Assembly (NCBI RefSeq): GCF_016937655.1
Contig: NZ_JAFHKL010000003.1
Location: 372,001 to 436,000 of the forward strand
Length of the DNA stretch: 64,000 bases
Direction of reading: 5' to 3'
Source: Chromobacterium alkanivorans
Lineage (GTDB): Bacteria; Pseudomonadota; Gammaproteobacteria; Burkholderiales; Chromobacteriaceae
Shown: piece after piece, positions 26,016-35,270 of the stretch
Position numbering within the stretch: position 1 is the first letter of the stretch
Layout: every line of letters starts with the position of its first letter
Program-made: the position numbers and the translations under genes
Notes under the pieces: model-generated
Told to the model about the DNA's origin: nothing
Database searches by the model: none
What the model saw: the letters and a program-made list of their open reading frames with translations, nothing else

Positions 26016-28271
26016 TTAAAAACGCAGCTCGGCGGCCAGCATATAACTGCGGCCGCGCGCCGTGCTGTTGGGCGAAATGTCCGACGACTGCGACGGAAGC
26101 GAATTCAAGGTGTTCAGCGGCTCGGAATAGCTGCGGTTGGTCAGGTTGCGCACGCCGGCGCGGATCAGCCATTGCTTGTTGACGCGATAGCTGGCGTAAA
26201 GGTCGATGATCACCGGATTGGCCTTCCGCTCCTCCTTGAGGTAGGCGCTGGTGTCAGGGTCCTGCAACTGGTCCGGCGACAGCCGGCGGTTGGCGCCGTC
26301 GCGCTTGAACAGCGCGCCCACTTCCAGCTTGCGGTCCAGCCAGCGGCTGCCCAGGTCCAGCGTGTAGTACTCGTCCGGCAGTTCACTGACATTGCCGACG
26401 GAGAACATGCCGCTGGCGAAGGAGGTCGGCTGGCTGGTGTGCTCGCGGCTATAGGACAGCCGCGCGTAGGCGAAACCGGCGTCGTACTCCGCTTCCAGCT
26501 CGAAACCGCGGGTGCGCACCGGGGTCAGCGAATTGGTGTAGATGGTCATGCCGTCCATGTAGTCGTCGGAGGCGTTGGTCCAATACTCGTCATCTGTGCA
26601 TTTACGCCCGCCCTTGCACACATTGAAGGACTGGCTGGAGATGTAATCGGCGATGCGGCTGCGGTAGAACAGCGCCTTGGTGCGCAGGGTGTCACGCTCG
26701 CTCAGCAGGCCGTGGAACATCGACGTCACGCCCAGCTGATAGGTTTCGGCGCGCTCGCTTTTCAGGAAGGGATTCATCGACTGGCCCCCGGAATTGGCGA
26801 AGAAGGCCTCTTGCGGATTCGGCCCGCGCATGGTGCGCGCATAGCTGGCGAAGGGCTGGAACCAGGGCTTGATCTCGGCGGACAGCAAGAGCGAGGGATT
26901 CAGCGCGCTTTCTTCCAGCTTGATGTCGGCCGCGCCTTGCGGGAAGCATTCCACCCGCGGATCGCAAGCCGGCTTGTGGCCGCTGAGCGCGAAGCGGCTG
27001 TAGTTGAGGTCGGCCTGCAGTGTGTAAATGCCGCGGCGGAACTCCAGGCCGGTGAACAGGCTGCGGATTTCCTGGCGGCCGGCCGGCGCGAAGATATTGT
27101 TTTCTATCGCCTGCTGGTTGGCGTCCGGGTTGCCGTCGGTGTTTTGCACCATGCTGTTCACATTGCGGGTAAAGCGGTTGCGCATCCACTTGCCGCCTAC
27201 GCTCAGCGTGGCGTCGCCGCCGGCCAGGCTGAAGCGGCTGCTGTTGCGCGCTTCCAGCGCGTCGCCGATGTTATCGGTGCTGCTGTTGTAGAAGCTGAAC
27301 AGCGAGTTGCGCTGGTAGGCCTGGCGGCCGCGGCCGTGGCTGGCCAGCACGGAAAAGTCCAGCCATTCCGAATGCGGGGTGTAGTTGTACTTCAGGTAGA
27401 AGTCGTCGCTCTGGATGTCTCGGCGCACGAAGTTGTTGCGGTAGCGCCGCGCCGACAGTTCCGCCTCGTGGACATCGCCTACGCGCAGATTGGCCTTGAA
27501 CATCTGCGACTGCGGGTTCTGGGTGAAGTGCTCATCGTAGCCGAAACCGAAAGCCTCGCTGTCCACGCCCTGAGCGTTGCGGTAGTTGCCGCCTATCGAA
27601 CTGCTGCTGATCGCGCCCAGCAGGCCCAAGCGCACGCCGGGCGCAAACTCCGTCCGCGCGGCGCCGGCAACCATGCCGCTGCGGCCCAGGCCGTTGCTGC
27701 CCACGCTGTATTTGAGGCGCGCGCCCTGTTGTTGGCCGTCCAAGATCACGTCGTCCACGCCCAGGGTGCGGAAGTTTGCGCTGCCCGCCAGCGCGTTGAC
27801 GCCGCTGGCGCCGCCGCCAGTGCCGCGGTTGACGTCCACGCCGACAATGAAATTGGGATCGATCAGCGCGCCGAAGGAGCTTGACGGCGCTGCGCCGTGG
27901 CTCAAGGAGGACGGCGCCGAGCCGTAATAGTTCTGGCTGACGCCGTCTACCATGGTGTTGACCCGGCCCAGGCCGCTCAGGCCGCGGATATTGACGCTGA
28001 CCGCGCCCTGACCGGGGTCTATCTGGGTATAGGTGCCGGGAATCCCGCGCAGGATGCTGTCCAGCGATTGCAGCTTGGTGTCCGCGCCGCGGCTGCTGAC
28101 CGCGCCGGGTTTCTCCAGCGCGCGCTGCTCGTCGCTCAGCGCGTCTCCGGACACCACCAAGGGTTTGAACTCAACATTCCCCTGCCCGGCAACGCTTTCC
28201 GCCGCGCCGGCCGGGGCGGCTGCCACCGCCAGGGCGGCGCTGACCAGCCGGACCATCATTTTCTTTTTCAC
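26016..28271 (-). CDS. TonB-dependent outer-membrane receptor (iron/haem uptake)
   Basis: A 751-residue protein with signal peptide (VKKKMMVRLVSAALAVAAAP), plug domain (LDSILRGIPGTYTQIDPGQ, VNIRGLSGLGRVNTMVDGV) and a 22-strand barrel ending MLAAELRF. The GTG at 28271 is chosen because GGAGAG precedes it at 7-8 bases; a GTG at 28286 is less likely. The segment SYARTMRGPNPQEAFF...NPFLKSERAETYQLG resembles the FRAP/NPxL loop of haem receptors, but ligand assignment is weak. It is last in the order exbB-exbD-tonB-peptidase-receptor, apparently one Fur-controlled operon. Confidence 0.88.
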   Translation of the reverse strand: MKKKMMVRLVSAALAVAAAPAGAAESVAGQGNVEFKPLVVSGDALSDEQRALEKPGAVSSRGADTKLQSLDSILRGIPGTYTQIDPGQGAVSVNIRGLSGLGRVNTMVDGVSQNYYGSAPSSLSHGAAPSSSFGALIDPNFIVGVDVNRGTGGGASGVNALAGSANFRTLGVDDVILDGQQQGARLKYSVGSNGLGRSGMVAGAARTEFAPGVRLGLLGAISSSSIGGNYRNAQGVDSEAFGFGYDEHFTQNPQSQMFKANLRVGDVHEAELSARRYRNNFVRRDIQSDDFYLKYNYTPHSEWLDFSVLASHGRGRQAYQRNSLFSFYNSSTDNIGDALEARNSSRFSLAGGDATLSVGGKWMRNRFTRNVNSMVQNTDGNPDANQQAIENNIFAPAGRQEIRSLFTGLEFRRGIYTLQADLNYSRFALSGHKPACDPRVECFPQGAADIKLEESALNPSLLLSAEIKPWFQPFASYARTMRGPNPQEAFFANSGGQSMNPFLKSERAETYQLGVTSMFHGLLSERDTLRTKALFYRSRIADYISSQSFNVCKGGRKCTDDEYWTNASDDYMDGMTIYTNSLTPVRTRGFELEAEYDAGFAYARLSYSREHTSQPTSFASGMFSVGNVSELPDEYYTLDLGSRWLDRKLEVGALFKRDGANRRLSPDQLQDPDTSAYLKEERKANPVIIDLYASYRVNKQWLIRAGVRNLTNRSYSEPLNTLNSLPSQSSDISPNSTARGRSYMLAAELRF

Positions 28272-28436
28272 AAGCAAACTCTCCACAGTGGGCGCCGTCC
28301 GCCGCGTCAGGCGCGAAAACGGACGGCATGGAACAGGAGAGCCGCGAGCGGAACGGCCGGGCTTGGGGCGGAATGGGCATCGGGAAAAACTCCAGGCCGC
28401 CGCCGGCGCTGCCGGCGACGGACGTCAAGATCAGGT

Positions 28437-30566
28437 TCACAGCGGCGCTTGGGGCTGGACCGGCGGTTCGGCGTCCACCGTCAGCAGGAAGGCGTAATCG
28501 CGCGCCGCCGCCTCCAGCCGGTTCAGGCGGCCGGACTGGCCGCGATGGCCGGCCGTCATGTCGGTGAACAGCAGCAGGCGCTGGCCCGGCCATTGCCGCT
28601 CGCGCAGCTTGGCCACCCATTTGGCCGGCTCCCAGTACGGCACCTGGCCGTCGTGCAGGCCGGCGCTGACCAGCAGATGCGGATAACGCCGCGCGCCGAC
28701 ATTGTCGTAAGGGCTGTAAGCCTTGATCCAGCGGTAGGCGTCGGCCTGCTCCGGATTGCCCCACTCGCCGTATTCGCTGGTGGTCAGCGGCAGGCTCGGG
28801 TCCTGCATGGTGGAGAGCACGTCGACGAAGGGCACTTGCGCCACCACCGCGCGGAACAGTTCCGGCGCCTGGTTCATCGCCGCGGCCACCAGCAGGCCGC
28901 CGGCGCTGCCGCCCATCGCGTACAAGCGGCCGGGCGCGGCGTAGCCTAGGCGCAGCAGGCCGCGGCCGGCGTCGACGAAATCGTTGAAGCTGTTGGTCTT
29001 GAGCGCCAGCTTGCCCTGGCGGTGCCAGTCTTCGCCCAGTTCGCCGCCGCCGCGCACATGGACGATGGCGAACACGAAGCCGCGGTCCAGCAGGCTGAGC
29101 TGCTGGCTGCCGAAAGCGGCGTCCATGCTGGTGCCGTAAGCGCCGTAGCCGTAGGCCAGCAAGGGGCTGGCGCCCTTTCGGAACAAGGATTTGCGGTAGA
29201 CCAGTGACACCGGCGCGCGCACGCCGTCGCGCATCGTCAGCCAGAGCCGCTCGCTGCGATAGTCCCCCGCCCGATAGCCGGCGACGGCCTTGCGCTGCAG
29301 CAGGCGGCTGCCGCCGCCGGCCATATCCCATTCATAGGTGGACGTCGGCATGCTCATCGAGGAGTAGCCGTAACGCAGGCGGCCGCTGTCCGGGTCCGGG
29401 TTGTAGGCCAGCCAGGCGCGGTAGCTCGGGTCCGGGAAAGCCAGACTGCGCTCGCCGCCGCCCTGCCAGGCGATGCGGCGGATGCGGGTCAGCCCGTCGG
29501 CGCGCTCCTTGACCACCAGATAGCGGCGGAACAGCTGGAAGCTGTCCAGTTCGCGCTTGGAGTCCGGCGCCAGCACCGTCTCCCAGTCCGCGCCCGGCGC
29601 CGCCGCGCGGTACAGGCCGAAGCGGCCGCCCGCGTGGTTGGAGCGCAGATAGAAACGGTCGCGGTAGTGATCCAGATAGTATTCGCGGCCGGGCTGGCGC
29701 GCGGCGAAGCGCCGCGGCGGCGCGTCCGGCGCGCGCGCGTCCAGCAGCCAGGTTTCCGAGCTGTCCGCGCTGCTGGCGATCAATTGCAGATAGCGGCGCG
29801 AGGCGGTGTTGGACAGGTTCAGCGAGAAAGCCTCGTCGTCCTCCTGATACAGCAGCGCGTCCCGGCTCTGCGGCTGGCCGGGCTGGTGGCGGTAGAGCTG
29901 GTAGGGGCGCAGGGTTTGCGGGTGCAGCTTGACGTAGAACAGGCTGCCGCCGTCGGCGCTCCACTGCAGGCTGCCGGAGGTCTGCTCCAGGGTTTCCGGC
30001 AGCCAGCGGCCGCTGGACAGGTCGCGCAACGACAGCCGCGCCGCGCCGCGCGCGCCCAGGTCTTCCGCCGCCGCCAGCATAGGCCGGCCGGCGGCCACGC
30101 TCCAGGCGCCCAAGCGGTAGTAGCGCTGGCCGGCGGCGCGCTCGGCTCCGTCCAGCAGCAGCTGCCAGCGGCCGCCGGCGGCGGGCTGGCGCTCCAGCCG
30201 CGGCTGCTGGCCGCCCGACGCATAGCTTTCGCGATAGCGCCAGCCGCCGTCGACGAAGGGCAGCGAGCTTTCGCGCTCGCCGACGCGCGCCCGCATCTCG
30301 GCCAGCAGCGTGCGGCGCAGCGGCTCGGCGGCCGCCAGCTGGGCCTCGGCGTAGCGGTTTTCCGCCTGCAGATGGGCCAGCACTTCGGGCCGGCTGCGGC
30401 TGTCGTCGCGCAGCCAGGCGTAGTCGTCGACGCGCACGTCGCCGTGCGCTTCCAGCTTTTGCGGCCGGCGCTCGGCTTGCGGCGGCGCTTCCGCAGACGC
30501 GGCCGGCGCGAACGCCAGCAAAACGCCGGCCAGCGCCGCCGCGGACAGATGGGAATCCAACTTCAT
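28437..30566 (-). CDS. Oligopeptidase B-type S9 serine peptidase with signal peptide
   Basis: A 709-residue protein: an N-terminal seven-bladed propeller and a C-terminal alpha/beta hydrolase. The catalytic triad is S554 (GGSAGG), D639 (GLHDGQV) and H674 (AGHRGQSG). The region VPFVDVLSTM...LPLTTSEYGEWGNP is characteristic of oligopeptidase B, which cleaves short peptides after Arg/Lys. Unusually it begins with a clear Sec signal peptide (LSAAALAGVLLAFAPAASA), so it should act in the periplasm. It sits between tonB and the TonB-dependent receptor, suggesting that it processes a peptide-containing ligand brought in by that receptor (inference). Confidence 0.88.
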   Translation of the reverse strand: MKLDSHLSAAALAGVLLAFAPAASAEAPPQAERRPQKLEAHGDVRVDDYAWLRDDSRSRPEVLAHLQAENRYAEAQLAAAEPLRRTLLAEMRARVGERESSLPFVDGGWRYRESYASGGQQPRLERQPAAGGRWQLLLDGAERAAGQRYYRLGAWSVAAGRPMLAAAEDLGARGAARLSLRDLSSGRWLPETLEQTSGSLQWSADGGSLFYVKLHPQTLRPYQLYRHQPGQPQSRDALLYQEDDEAFSLNLSNTASRRYLQLIASSADSSETWLLDARAPDAPPRRFAARQPGREYYLDHYRDRFYLRSNHAGGRFGLYRAAAPGADWETVLAPDSKRELDSFQLFRRYLVVKERADGLTRIRRIAWQGGGERSLAFPDPSYRAWLAYNPDPDSGRLRYGYSSMSMPTSTYEWDMAGGGSRLLQRKAVAGYRAGDYRSERLWLTMRDGVRAPVSLVYRKSLFRKGASPLLAYGYGAYGTSMDAAFGSQQLSLLDRGFVFAIVHVRGGGELGEDWHRQGKLALKTNSFNDFVDAGRGLLRLGYAAPGRLYAMGGSAGGLLVAAAMNQAPELFRAVVAQVPFVDVLSTMQDPSLPLTTSEYGEWGNPEQADAYRWIKAYSPYDNVGARRYPHLLVSAGLHDGQVPYWEPAKWVAKLRERQWPGQRLLLFTDMTAGHRGQSGRLNRLEAAARDYAFLLTVDAEPPVQPQAPL

Positions 30567-30702
30567 GCGAACCTCGATTCAGAATGCGCGCGGCCAAAGC
30601 CGGCGCGGAAAACCAGACGGGTAGGCGCTACGGCGCCGACGAAACGGAATGCGCGCGCCTCTCACCGCCGTTCCGCAAGCGCGGCGGCGCGGTGAAGGAC
30701 GG

Positions 30703-31470
30703 CTAAATCTCGCTCAGCTCGAAACGCATCGGCAGGCTGACGCTGACGCGGCCGCCCTTGAGCAAATCGGCCGGCGGCGCCGGCAAGGGCTGGGCGCGTT
30801 GCAACATGGCGGCGGCCTCCCGGTCCAGCGAGGCGGTGCCGGAGCCGGCCAGCTGTTGGCTGGACAAGACCCGGCCGTCGGCGTCGACGACGAAGCTCAT
30901 CTTCACCACCCCGTCGCGGCGGCGGCGGCTGGCGTCTTCCGGATAACGGCGGAAGCGGGCCAGATGGCTTTGCACCCGGCCCTCCCAGCTCTGCTTCATC
31001 GCGCGCGCGGCGCCCTCGCTATTGAACGGCGCGGCGGTCGCGTCGCCGGCGTCGGCGCGCGGCGCGGCGCTGCTGCTGGCGGCCAGCGCGGATTGCGAGG
31101 TCTGCTCGCTGTCCCGCGCCTCGGCCTTGTCCGCCGGCTGTTCCCGGCTTCGCCGCGCCGCCAGCAGGCGCGGCGCTTCCGCTTCGGCCAGCTTGGGCAG
31201 CGGCTCCGGACGGCGCGCGGCCTTGGGACGGCTGGCGGCGGCGGCCAGGCTTTGCTGCGCGCCGGTGGGCAGCGGCCGGCTGGACGGCGCGGCGCTGACC
31301 TCCGCGGCCCAAACCCGCATCACCGCGGCCGGCGCGGCCGGAGCCGAAACCGGCTCGGCGACGGACAAGTACAGGCGCAGCGCCAACAGCGGCGCGCCCA
31401 GCGTCAGCAGGCAGGCGTTGCCCCAGCTGGCCAGCGGCTGCGGCGGGCGGTCCCATGCGGCTACGGCCAT
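30703..31470 (-). CDS. tonB: TonB energy transducer
   Basis: A 255-residue protein with one N-terminal transmembrane helix (about 19-38), a long Ala/Pro/Arg-rich periplasmic linker, and a C-terminal TonB domain ([21 protein letters not shown], then [19 protein letters not shown]). It carries proton-motive energy from ExbB/ExbD to outer-membrane receptors. It starts one base after the exbD stop region, so exbB-exbD-tonB are tightly packed. A 136-base gap separates it from the peptidase gene. Confidence 0.9.
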   Translation of the reverse strand: MAVAAWDRPPQPLASWGNACLLTLGAPLLALRLYLSVAEPVSAPAAPAAVMRVWAAEVSAAPSSRPLPTGAQQSLAAAASRPKAARRPEPLPKLAEAEAPRLLAARRSREQPADKAEARDSEQTSQSALAASSSAAPRADAGDATAAPFNSEGAARAMKQSWEGRVQSHLARFRRYPEDASRRRRDGVVKMSFVVDADGRVLSSQQLAGSGTASLDREAAAMLQRAQPLPAPPADLLKGGRVSVSLPMRFELSEI

Positions 31471-31471
31471 C

Positions 31472-31891
31472 TCAGCCTCCCTCGCGGGCGACCAGGCCGA
31501 CGCTCAGATAGCCGGCCTCGCGCAAAGCGTCCATCACCGCCATCACGTCTTCGTAGCGCGCCTGGCGGTCGGCCTGGAAAAACAGCGGGGTGTCGCGGCG
31601 GCCGCCGCTGTCGCGGTCCAGCCGCCCGGCCAGTTCCGCCAGCGTCACCGGCTGCTTGCCCAGCAGCAAGGAACGGTCCTGGCTCATCGTCAGGTAGAGG
31701 GGTTTGTCCGGCCGCGGCTGCTGGCGCGCGCTGGAGGCCGGCAGTTCGACCCGGGTGTCCACGGTGGACAGCGGCGCCACCACCATGAAGATGATCAGCA
31801 GCACCAGCATCACGTCGATGAAGGGCGTGACGTTGATGTCGGACAGCTCCGCCAGCTCGTCGTCCTGGCGGACGGGAAAACCGCCGGCCAT
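31472..31891 (-). CDS. exbD: ExbD proton-channel subunit
   Basis: A 139-residue protein with a single transmembrane helix near 20-45 holding the essential aspartate ([19 protein letters not shown]) and a small periplasmic domain. With ExbB it forms the proton channel that powers TonB. It follows exbB with no intervening bases. Confidence 0.93.
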   Translation of the reverse strand: MAGGFPVRQDDELAELSDINVTPFIDVMLVLLIIFMVVAPLSTVDTRVELPASSARQQPRPDKPLYLTMSQDRSLLLGKQPVTLAELAGRLDRDSGGRRDTPLFFQADRQARYEDVMAVMDALREAGYLSVGLVAREGG

Positions 31892-32662
31892 TCAAGCGGT
31901 CTCCGCGCGCGCGTCCAGCTCGCGGCTGAGCAGCAGCAGCGCCAGGCCGGCCGCCTGCTGGCTGCGGCCCTTCTGCCGCGCCAGCGCGCGGCTGAACAGG
32001 TTGTAGATCACCACGGCGGGGATGGCGGCCACCAGGCCGATGGCGGTGGCGAGCAAGGCCTCGGCGATGCCCGGGGCCACGGTGGCCAGCGAGCTGCTGC
32101 CGCTGCGGGCGATGCCGACGAAGCTGTTCATGATGCCCCACACGGTGCCGAACAGGCCGACGAAGGGCGCCACCGCGCCTATGGTGGCCAGCAGACCGAT
32201 GCCGGCGGCCAGACGCCGCCCCTGCTCCGCCTGCCACTGTTCCAGCCGGAAGCCCACGCGCGCCTGCACGCTGTCGCGCGGCGCGCCGGCCGCGGACAGC
32301 CGCAGCTCGGCGTCGGCCTCGGCCAGCAAGCCGCGGGCCGGCTCGTGCGCCGGCAGCCCGGCGCTGCCGGCGCGGGCTTCGCTCAAGGTGGCGGCCTCGC
32401 CCAGCAGGCTGAGCGCGCGGCCGGTCGCGCGGCCGGCGCGCCACAGCGCCGCGCCCTTGACCAGCAGCACCACCCAGCAGGCCAGCGCCGCCAGCAACAG
32501 GCCCAGGATCACGGTCTTCACCACCGGATCGGCGGCGCGGTACATGCCCAGCGCGCTCAGGTCGGCCGGCAAGGCCGCGCCGGCTTCCGCCAGCGCCGTC
32601 AGCGGCCAGCACGCGCCTGCCAGCGCGCAGCCGGCAGCCGCTCGTTTCATGGTGTTCATCAT
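31892..32662 (-). CDS. exbB: ExbB proton-channel subunit
   Basis: A 256-residue inner-membrane protein of the MotA/TolQ/ExbB family. It has a signal-like first helix, a second near 47-69, and two C-terminal helices ([25 protein letters not shown] and [24 protein letters not shown]) that line the channel. It is the first gene of the operon and begins 47 bases from a Fur box that overlaps a good promoter. Confidence 0.93.
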   Translation of the reverse strand: MMNTMKRAAAGCALAGACWPLTALAEAGAALPADLSALGMYRAADPVVKTVILGLLLAALACWVVLLVKGAALWRAGRATGRALSLLGEAATLSEARAGSAGLPAHEPARGLLAEADAELRLSAAGAPRDSVQARVGFRLEQWQAEQGRRLAAGIGLLATIGAVAPFVGLFGTVWGIMNSFVGIARSGSSSLATVAPGIAEALLATAIGLVAAIPAVVIYNLFSRALARQKGRSQQAAGLALLLLSRELDARAETA

Positions 32663-32708
32663 CGGAAATTCCAGCGAAGGTTTATTTGTTTGAGTTGGAA
32701 ATATTATA

Positions 32709-32727
32709 CGTAATGAGAATCATTATC
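32709..32727 (-). promoter_or_regulatory. Fur box and promoter of exbB operon
   Basis: The minus strand reads GATAATGATTCTCATTACG, 15 of 19 matches to the Fur consensus. It is followed at once by TATAAT (-10), with TTTGAT or TTGATA as -35, so bound Fur would occlude the promoter in iron-replete cells. Confidence 0.8.
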
Positions 32728-32746
32728 AAATTTTGACGCAACCCTC

Positions 32747-33589
32747 TCAGTGCCGGGCCGGCGCGACGAACCAGGCGTAATCGCCCTGGCGCGCGTCCAG
32801 CTTCATGCCCTCTTCCGCCAGGATCAGCACCTGCAGCGGCGCTTGCGGCCGCACATCGCGCACATGCAGCGGCACGCCGATGTCGGCGGCGGCGTGATAG
32901 GCGCCGGCGATCAGCATGGCCGGCGCCGGCGCGGCCAGCAGCCGTTCCGCCATGCGCCGGTCGCGCGCCTGCTGCACCGCCAGCATCGAGGCCAGGTGCT
33001 CGGCCTTGACCTGCCCACCGTGCTCCTCGCGGATCAGATCGCTCAGCTTGGCGCGCACCTCCGGCCGCGTGGAGAACTTGCCCGGCAGCTGCACCTGGCT
33101 GCGGTACACCGCCTGCATCTCGTTCTTGTCCAGATTGGCCGCCAGCAAGGGGTAAGGCGCGCGCAGCAAATGCTCGGCCAGGCCGCCGTACAAGGGCCAC
33201 GGCCAGCCCGGCTGCCAGTCCACCGCCTGCGCCAGCGCCTTGCCGGACAGCGGCTGGCCGGCGCGCAGCCCGGCCTGGGTCTGCTCCACCTTGGCCTGCT
33301 GCGACGGCGTCAGCATTTCCAGCAACACGCTGCCCTGCGGCCGGCGCGCCGCCAACTCCGCCGCCAGCCAACGCTCGATGCGGTGGTGTTCGCGGTTGTC
33401 GTGCTTTTCCCCCACCAGCAAGCGCGGCGCCGGCGCCAGCCGTTGCAGCAATTGCGCCGGCTGCAGCGCTTCGCCGCTGCGCAGGTCCACGATGCGGCCG
33501 GGCGGATCGCCGGCCGGATCGGCCTCCTGCGACAGGGCGGCGCAGCCGCTCAGCAGGACGATGCCCAACAGCTTCCAGATTGATTTCAT
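32747..33589 (-). CDS. ChaN-family iron-regulated lipoprotein
   Basis: A 280-residue lipoprotein: MKSIWKLLGIVLLSGC gives a clear lipobox (LSGC, Cys15). The ChaN/COG3016 domain follows with LLVGEKHDNREHH near 58-70, LLEMLTPSQQ, and IAGAYHAA late in the chain, including the histidines proposed to bind haem in this family. The start at 33589 follows GAGG; the longer frame lacks support. It has its own Fur box upstream and lies directly before the exbB promoter. Role in iron or haem handling at the outer membrane is inferred from the family and its neighbours. Confidence 0.87.
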   Translation of the reverse strand: MKSIWKLLGIVLLSGCAALSQEADPAGDPPGRIVDLRSGEALQPAQLLQRLAPAPRLLVGEKHDNREHHRIERWLAAELAARRPQGSVLLEMLTPSQQAKVEQTQAGLRAGQPLSGKALAQAVDWQPGWPWPLYGGLAEHLLRAPYPLLAANLDKNEMQAVYRSQVQLPGKFSTRPEVRAKLSDLIREEHGGQVKAEHLASMLAVQQARDRRMAERLLAAPAPAMLIAGAYHAAADIGVPLHVRDVRPQAPLQVLILAEEGMKLDARQGDYAWFVAPARH

Positions 33590-33638
33590 ACGGCTTCCTC
33601 TCGCAGCGGCGCTTGGCGTAAAACCCGGCATTTTAGTT

Positions 33639-33657
33639 GCAATTGATTCTTATTATC
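33639..33657 (-). promoter_or_regulatory. Fur box upstream of chaN-like gene
   Basis: The minus strand reads GATAATAAGAATCAATTGC, 14 of 19 matches to the Fur consensus, 50 bases before the lipoprotein start. Confidence 0.65.
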
Positions 33658-33763
33658 AATACTTGCCATGCTAAAGGCATTGCCGCTGGCCCGCCGCGTA
33701 GCCTTCGGACGCGTCGCGGAAGTATCGCGGCCGCGACGCTTCGCGCGAGGCGCGATAAATTTC

Positions 33764-33792
33764 TTGAAACTAGACGACCGGTCTAGTAGACT
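33764..33792 (+). promoter_or_regulatory. nemR promoter with NemR operator
   Basis: TTGAAA (33764-33769), 17 bases, TAGACT (33787-33792). The spacer is filled by the palindrome CTAGAC-GACCG-GTCTAG (33770-33786), close to the known NemR box (TAGAC...GTCTA). It implies autorepression. Confidence 0.75.
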
Positions 33793-33799
33793 TCAGCCC

Positions 33800-34396
33800 A
33801 TGTCACGTCCCAACCAGTTTTCAGACACTCGCGAACACCTGCTGGCCACCGGCGAAGCCATCATCCTCGGCAAGAGCTTCTCCGCCGTGGGCCTGGCGGA
33901 AATCCTCGGCGCGGCCGGCGTGCCCAAGGGTTCGTTCTACCATTACTTCCGCAGCAAGGAAGGTTATGGCGTGGAACTGCTGCGCCGTTATTTCGAGAAA
34001 TACGACGGCAGGCTGGTTAACTTTCTGTCCAAGGACGCCGGCAGCGCCCGCGATTGCCTGCTGCATTATTTCGACGGCTGGCTGGAAACCCACCGTTGCG
34101 ATCAGCCGCAGCGCTGTTGCCTGGCGGTGAAGCTGGCGGCCGAGGTGTCCGACCTGTCCGAGCCGATGCGCGAGGCGCTGGCCGAAGGCATGGGCTTCGT
34201 GGTGCGCAATCTGGCCGCCTGCATCCGCCGCGGCCAGCAGGAAGGCTCGCTGGACGCCGCCCTGCTGCCGGACGAGACCGCCAGCGCGCTGTACAGCCTG
34301 TGGGTGGGCAGCGCGCTGCTGTTCAAGACCCAGCATTCGCGCGCGCCGCTGCTGGCGGCGATGGCGCACACGCAACAGATTCTGCGCGCGCCCTAG
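33800..34396 (+). CDS. nemR: NemR, TetR-family repressor sensing electrophiles
   Basis: A 198-residue TetR protein with N-terminal helix-turn-helix (LAEILGAAGVPKGSFYHYF, about 32-50). Cysteines at 100, 106 and 107 include Cys106, the redox-sensing residue of E. coli NemR, in the same context (CCLAVKLAAEVSDLSEPMR). NemR leaves DNA on reacting with bleach, quinones or methylglyoxal. The ATG at 33800 gives the normal length. Operators upstream of itself and of the following nitroreductase/nemA pair match each other. Confidence 0.9.
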   Translation: MSRPNQFSDTREHLLATGEAIILGKSFSAVGLAEILGAAGVPKGSFYHYFRSKEGYGVELLRRYFEKYDGRLVNFLSKDAGSARDCLLHYFDGWLETHRCDQPQRCCLAVKLAAEVSDLSEPMREALAEGMGFVVRNLAACIRRGQQEGSLDAALLPDETASALYSLWVGSALLFKTQHSRAPLLAAMAHTQQILRAP

Positions 34397-34417
34397 CCTT
34401 AAAAGGCCGCGCCCCCG

Positions 34418-34442
34418 CCCGCTCCCCGGAGCGGGTTATTTT
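34418..34442 (+). terminator. Rho-independent terminator after nemR
   Basis: CCCGCTCC-CC-GGAGCGGG followed by TTATTTT. It ends the nemR transcript just before the promoter of the nitroreductase gene; the T-tract overlaps the -35 of that promoter. Confidence 0.75.
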
Positions 34443-34471
34443 GACATTACAACTAGACGACTGGTCTACTT
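34441..34471 (+). promoter_or_regulatory. Second NemR operator with promoter
   Basis: TTGACA (34441-34446) and a downstream TCTACT flank CTAGAC-GACTG-GTCTAC (34453-34469), matching the nemR operator in 15 of 17 positions. Confidence 0.75.
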
Positions 34472-34486
34472 TAAGGAGTCTGAATC

Positions 34487-35227
34487 ATGAATTCAACGCT
34501 GGAACTGATGCAAGAGCACCGCAGCGTGCGCAGCTACCAGGACAAGCCCATTCCCGCCGAAGTGCTGGACGCGGTGCTGGACGCCGCCTGGAAAGGCCCC
34601 ACCTCCATCAACGGCCAGCAAGTGACGCTGGTGGTGGTGCAGGACGCGGAACGCCGCCGCAAGATCGCGGAGATCGCCGGCGGCCAGCCGTGGATCGCCC
34701 AGGCGCCGGTCTTTGTCGCCATTGTTCCGGACTTCTACAAAACCCGGATCGGCGTGGAAAAGGCCGGCGCCGAGCAAGTGATACACAATAGCGTGGAAGC
34801 CTTCGCTGTCGGCGCGGTGGACGCCGGCATCGCGCTGGGCAACCTCATGACCGCGGCTCGTTCCGCCGGCCTCAGCGTGGTGCCCATCGGCGGCATCCGC
34901 CGCGATCCGCAAGCCATGGTGGAGCTGCTGGAACTGCCGGAGCTGACCTTCCCGCTGGTGGGCGTGGTGCTGGGCTACGCCGATCAGGACAGCGCGGTCA
35001 AGCCGCGACTGCCGCGCGCCAGCTTCGTGCATCGCGAGCGCTACCAGGCGGCGGAACTGCCTGCGATGATCGCGCAGTACGACGCCGCCATCATGGATTA
35101 CTGGAAAAGCATACAGCGCGCCGACGGCCAGCCCTGGTCCGCCAACACCGCGCAGTACTACCGCAACGTGTATTTCCCGCAGGTCGCGCCGGTGGCGCGC
35201 AAACAGGGTTTCGGCTTCGATCTGTGA
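34487..35227 (+). CDS. NfsA-type FMN-dependent NADPH nitroreductase
   Basis: A 246-residue flavin reductase: [16 protein letters not shown] near 8-24 (FMN phosphate-binding arginines), [14 protein letters not shown] near 42-55, [20 protein letters not shown] near 140-160, and a C-terminal lid. Family members reduce nitroaromatics, quinones and chromate using NADPH. It lies behind a NemR operator and 43 bases before nemA, so both are probably co-induced by electrophiles. Confidence 0.87.
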   Translation: MNSTLELMQEHRSVRSYQDKPIPAEVLDAVLDAAWKGPTSINGQQVTLVVVQDAERRRKIAEIAGGQPWIAQAPVFVAIVPDFYKTRIGVEKAGAEQVIHNSVEAFAVGAVDAGIALGNLMTAARSAGLSVVPIGGIRRDPQAMVELLELPELTFPLVGVVLGYADQDSAVKPRLPRASFVHRERYQAAELPAMIAQYDAAIMDYWKSIQRADGQPWSANTAQYYRNVYFPQVAPVARKQGFGFDL

Positions 35228-35270
35228 TCGCGCCTCCCACTTTCTCCCGCTTAGAGCCAAGGAAACCGCA

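Noticed and set aside
26172-27884. 570-codon open frame opposite the TonB-dependent receptor
   Set aside because: No recognisable domain and typical antisense composition; the receptor is convincing.
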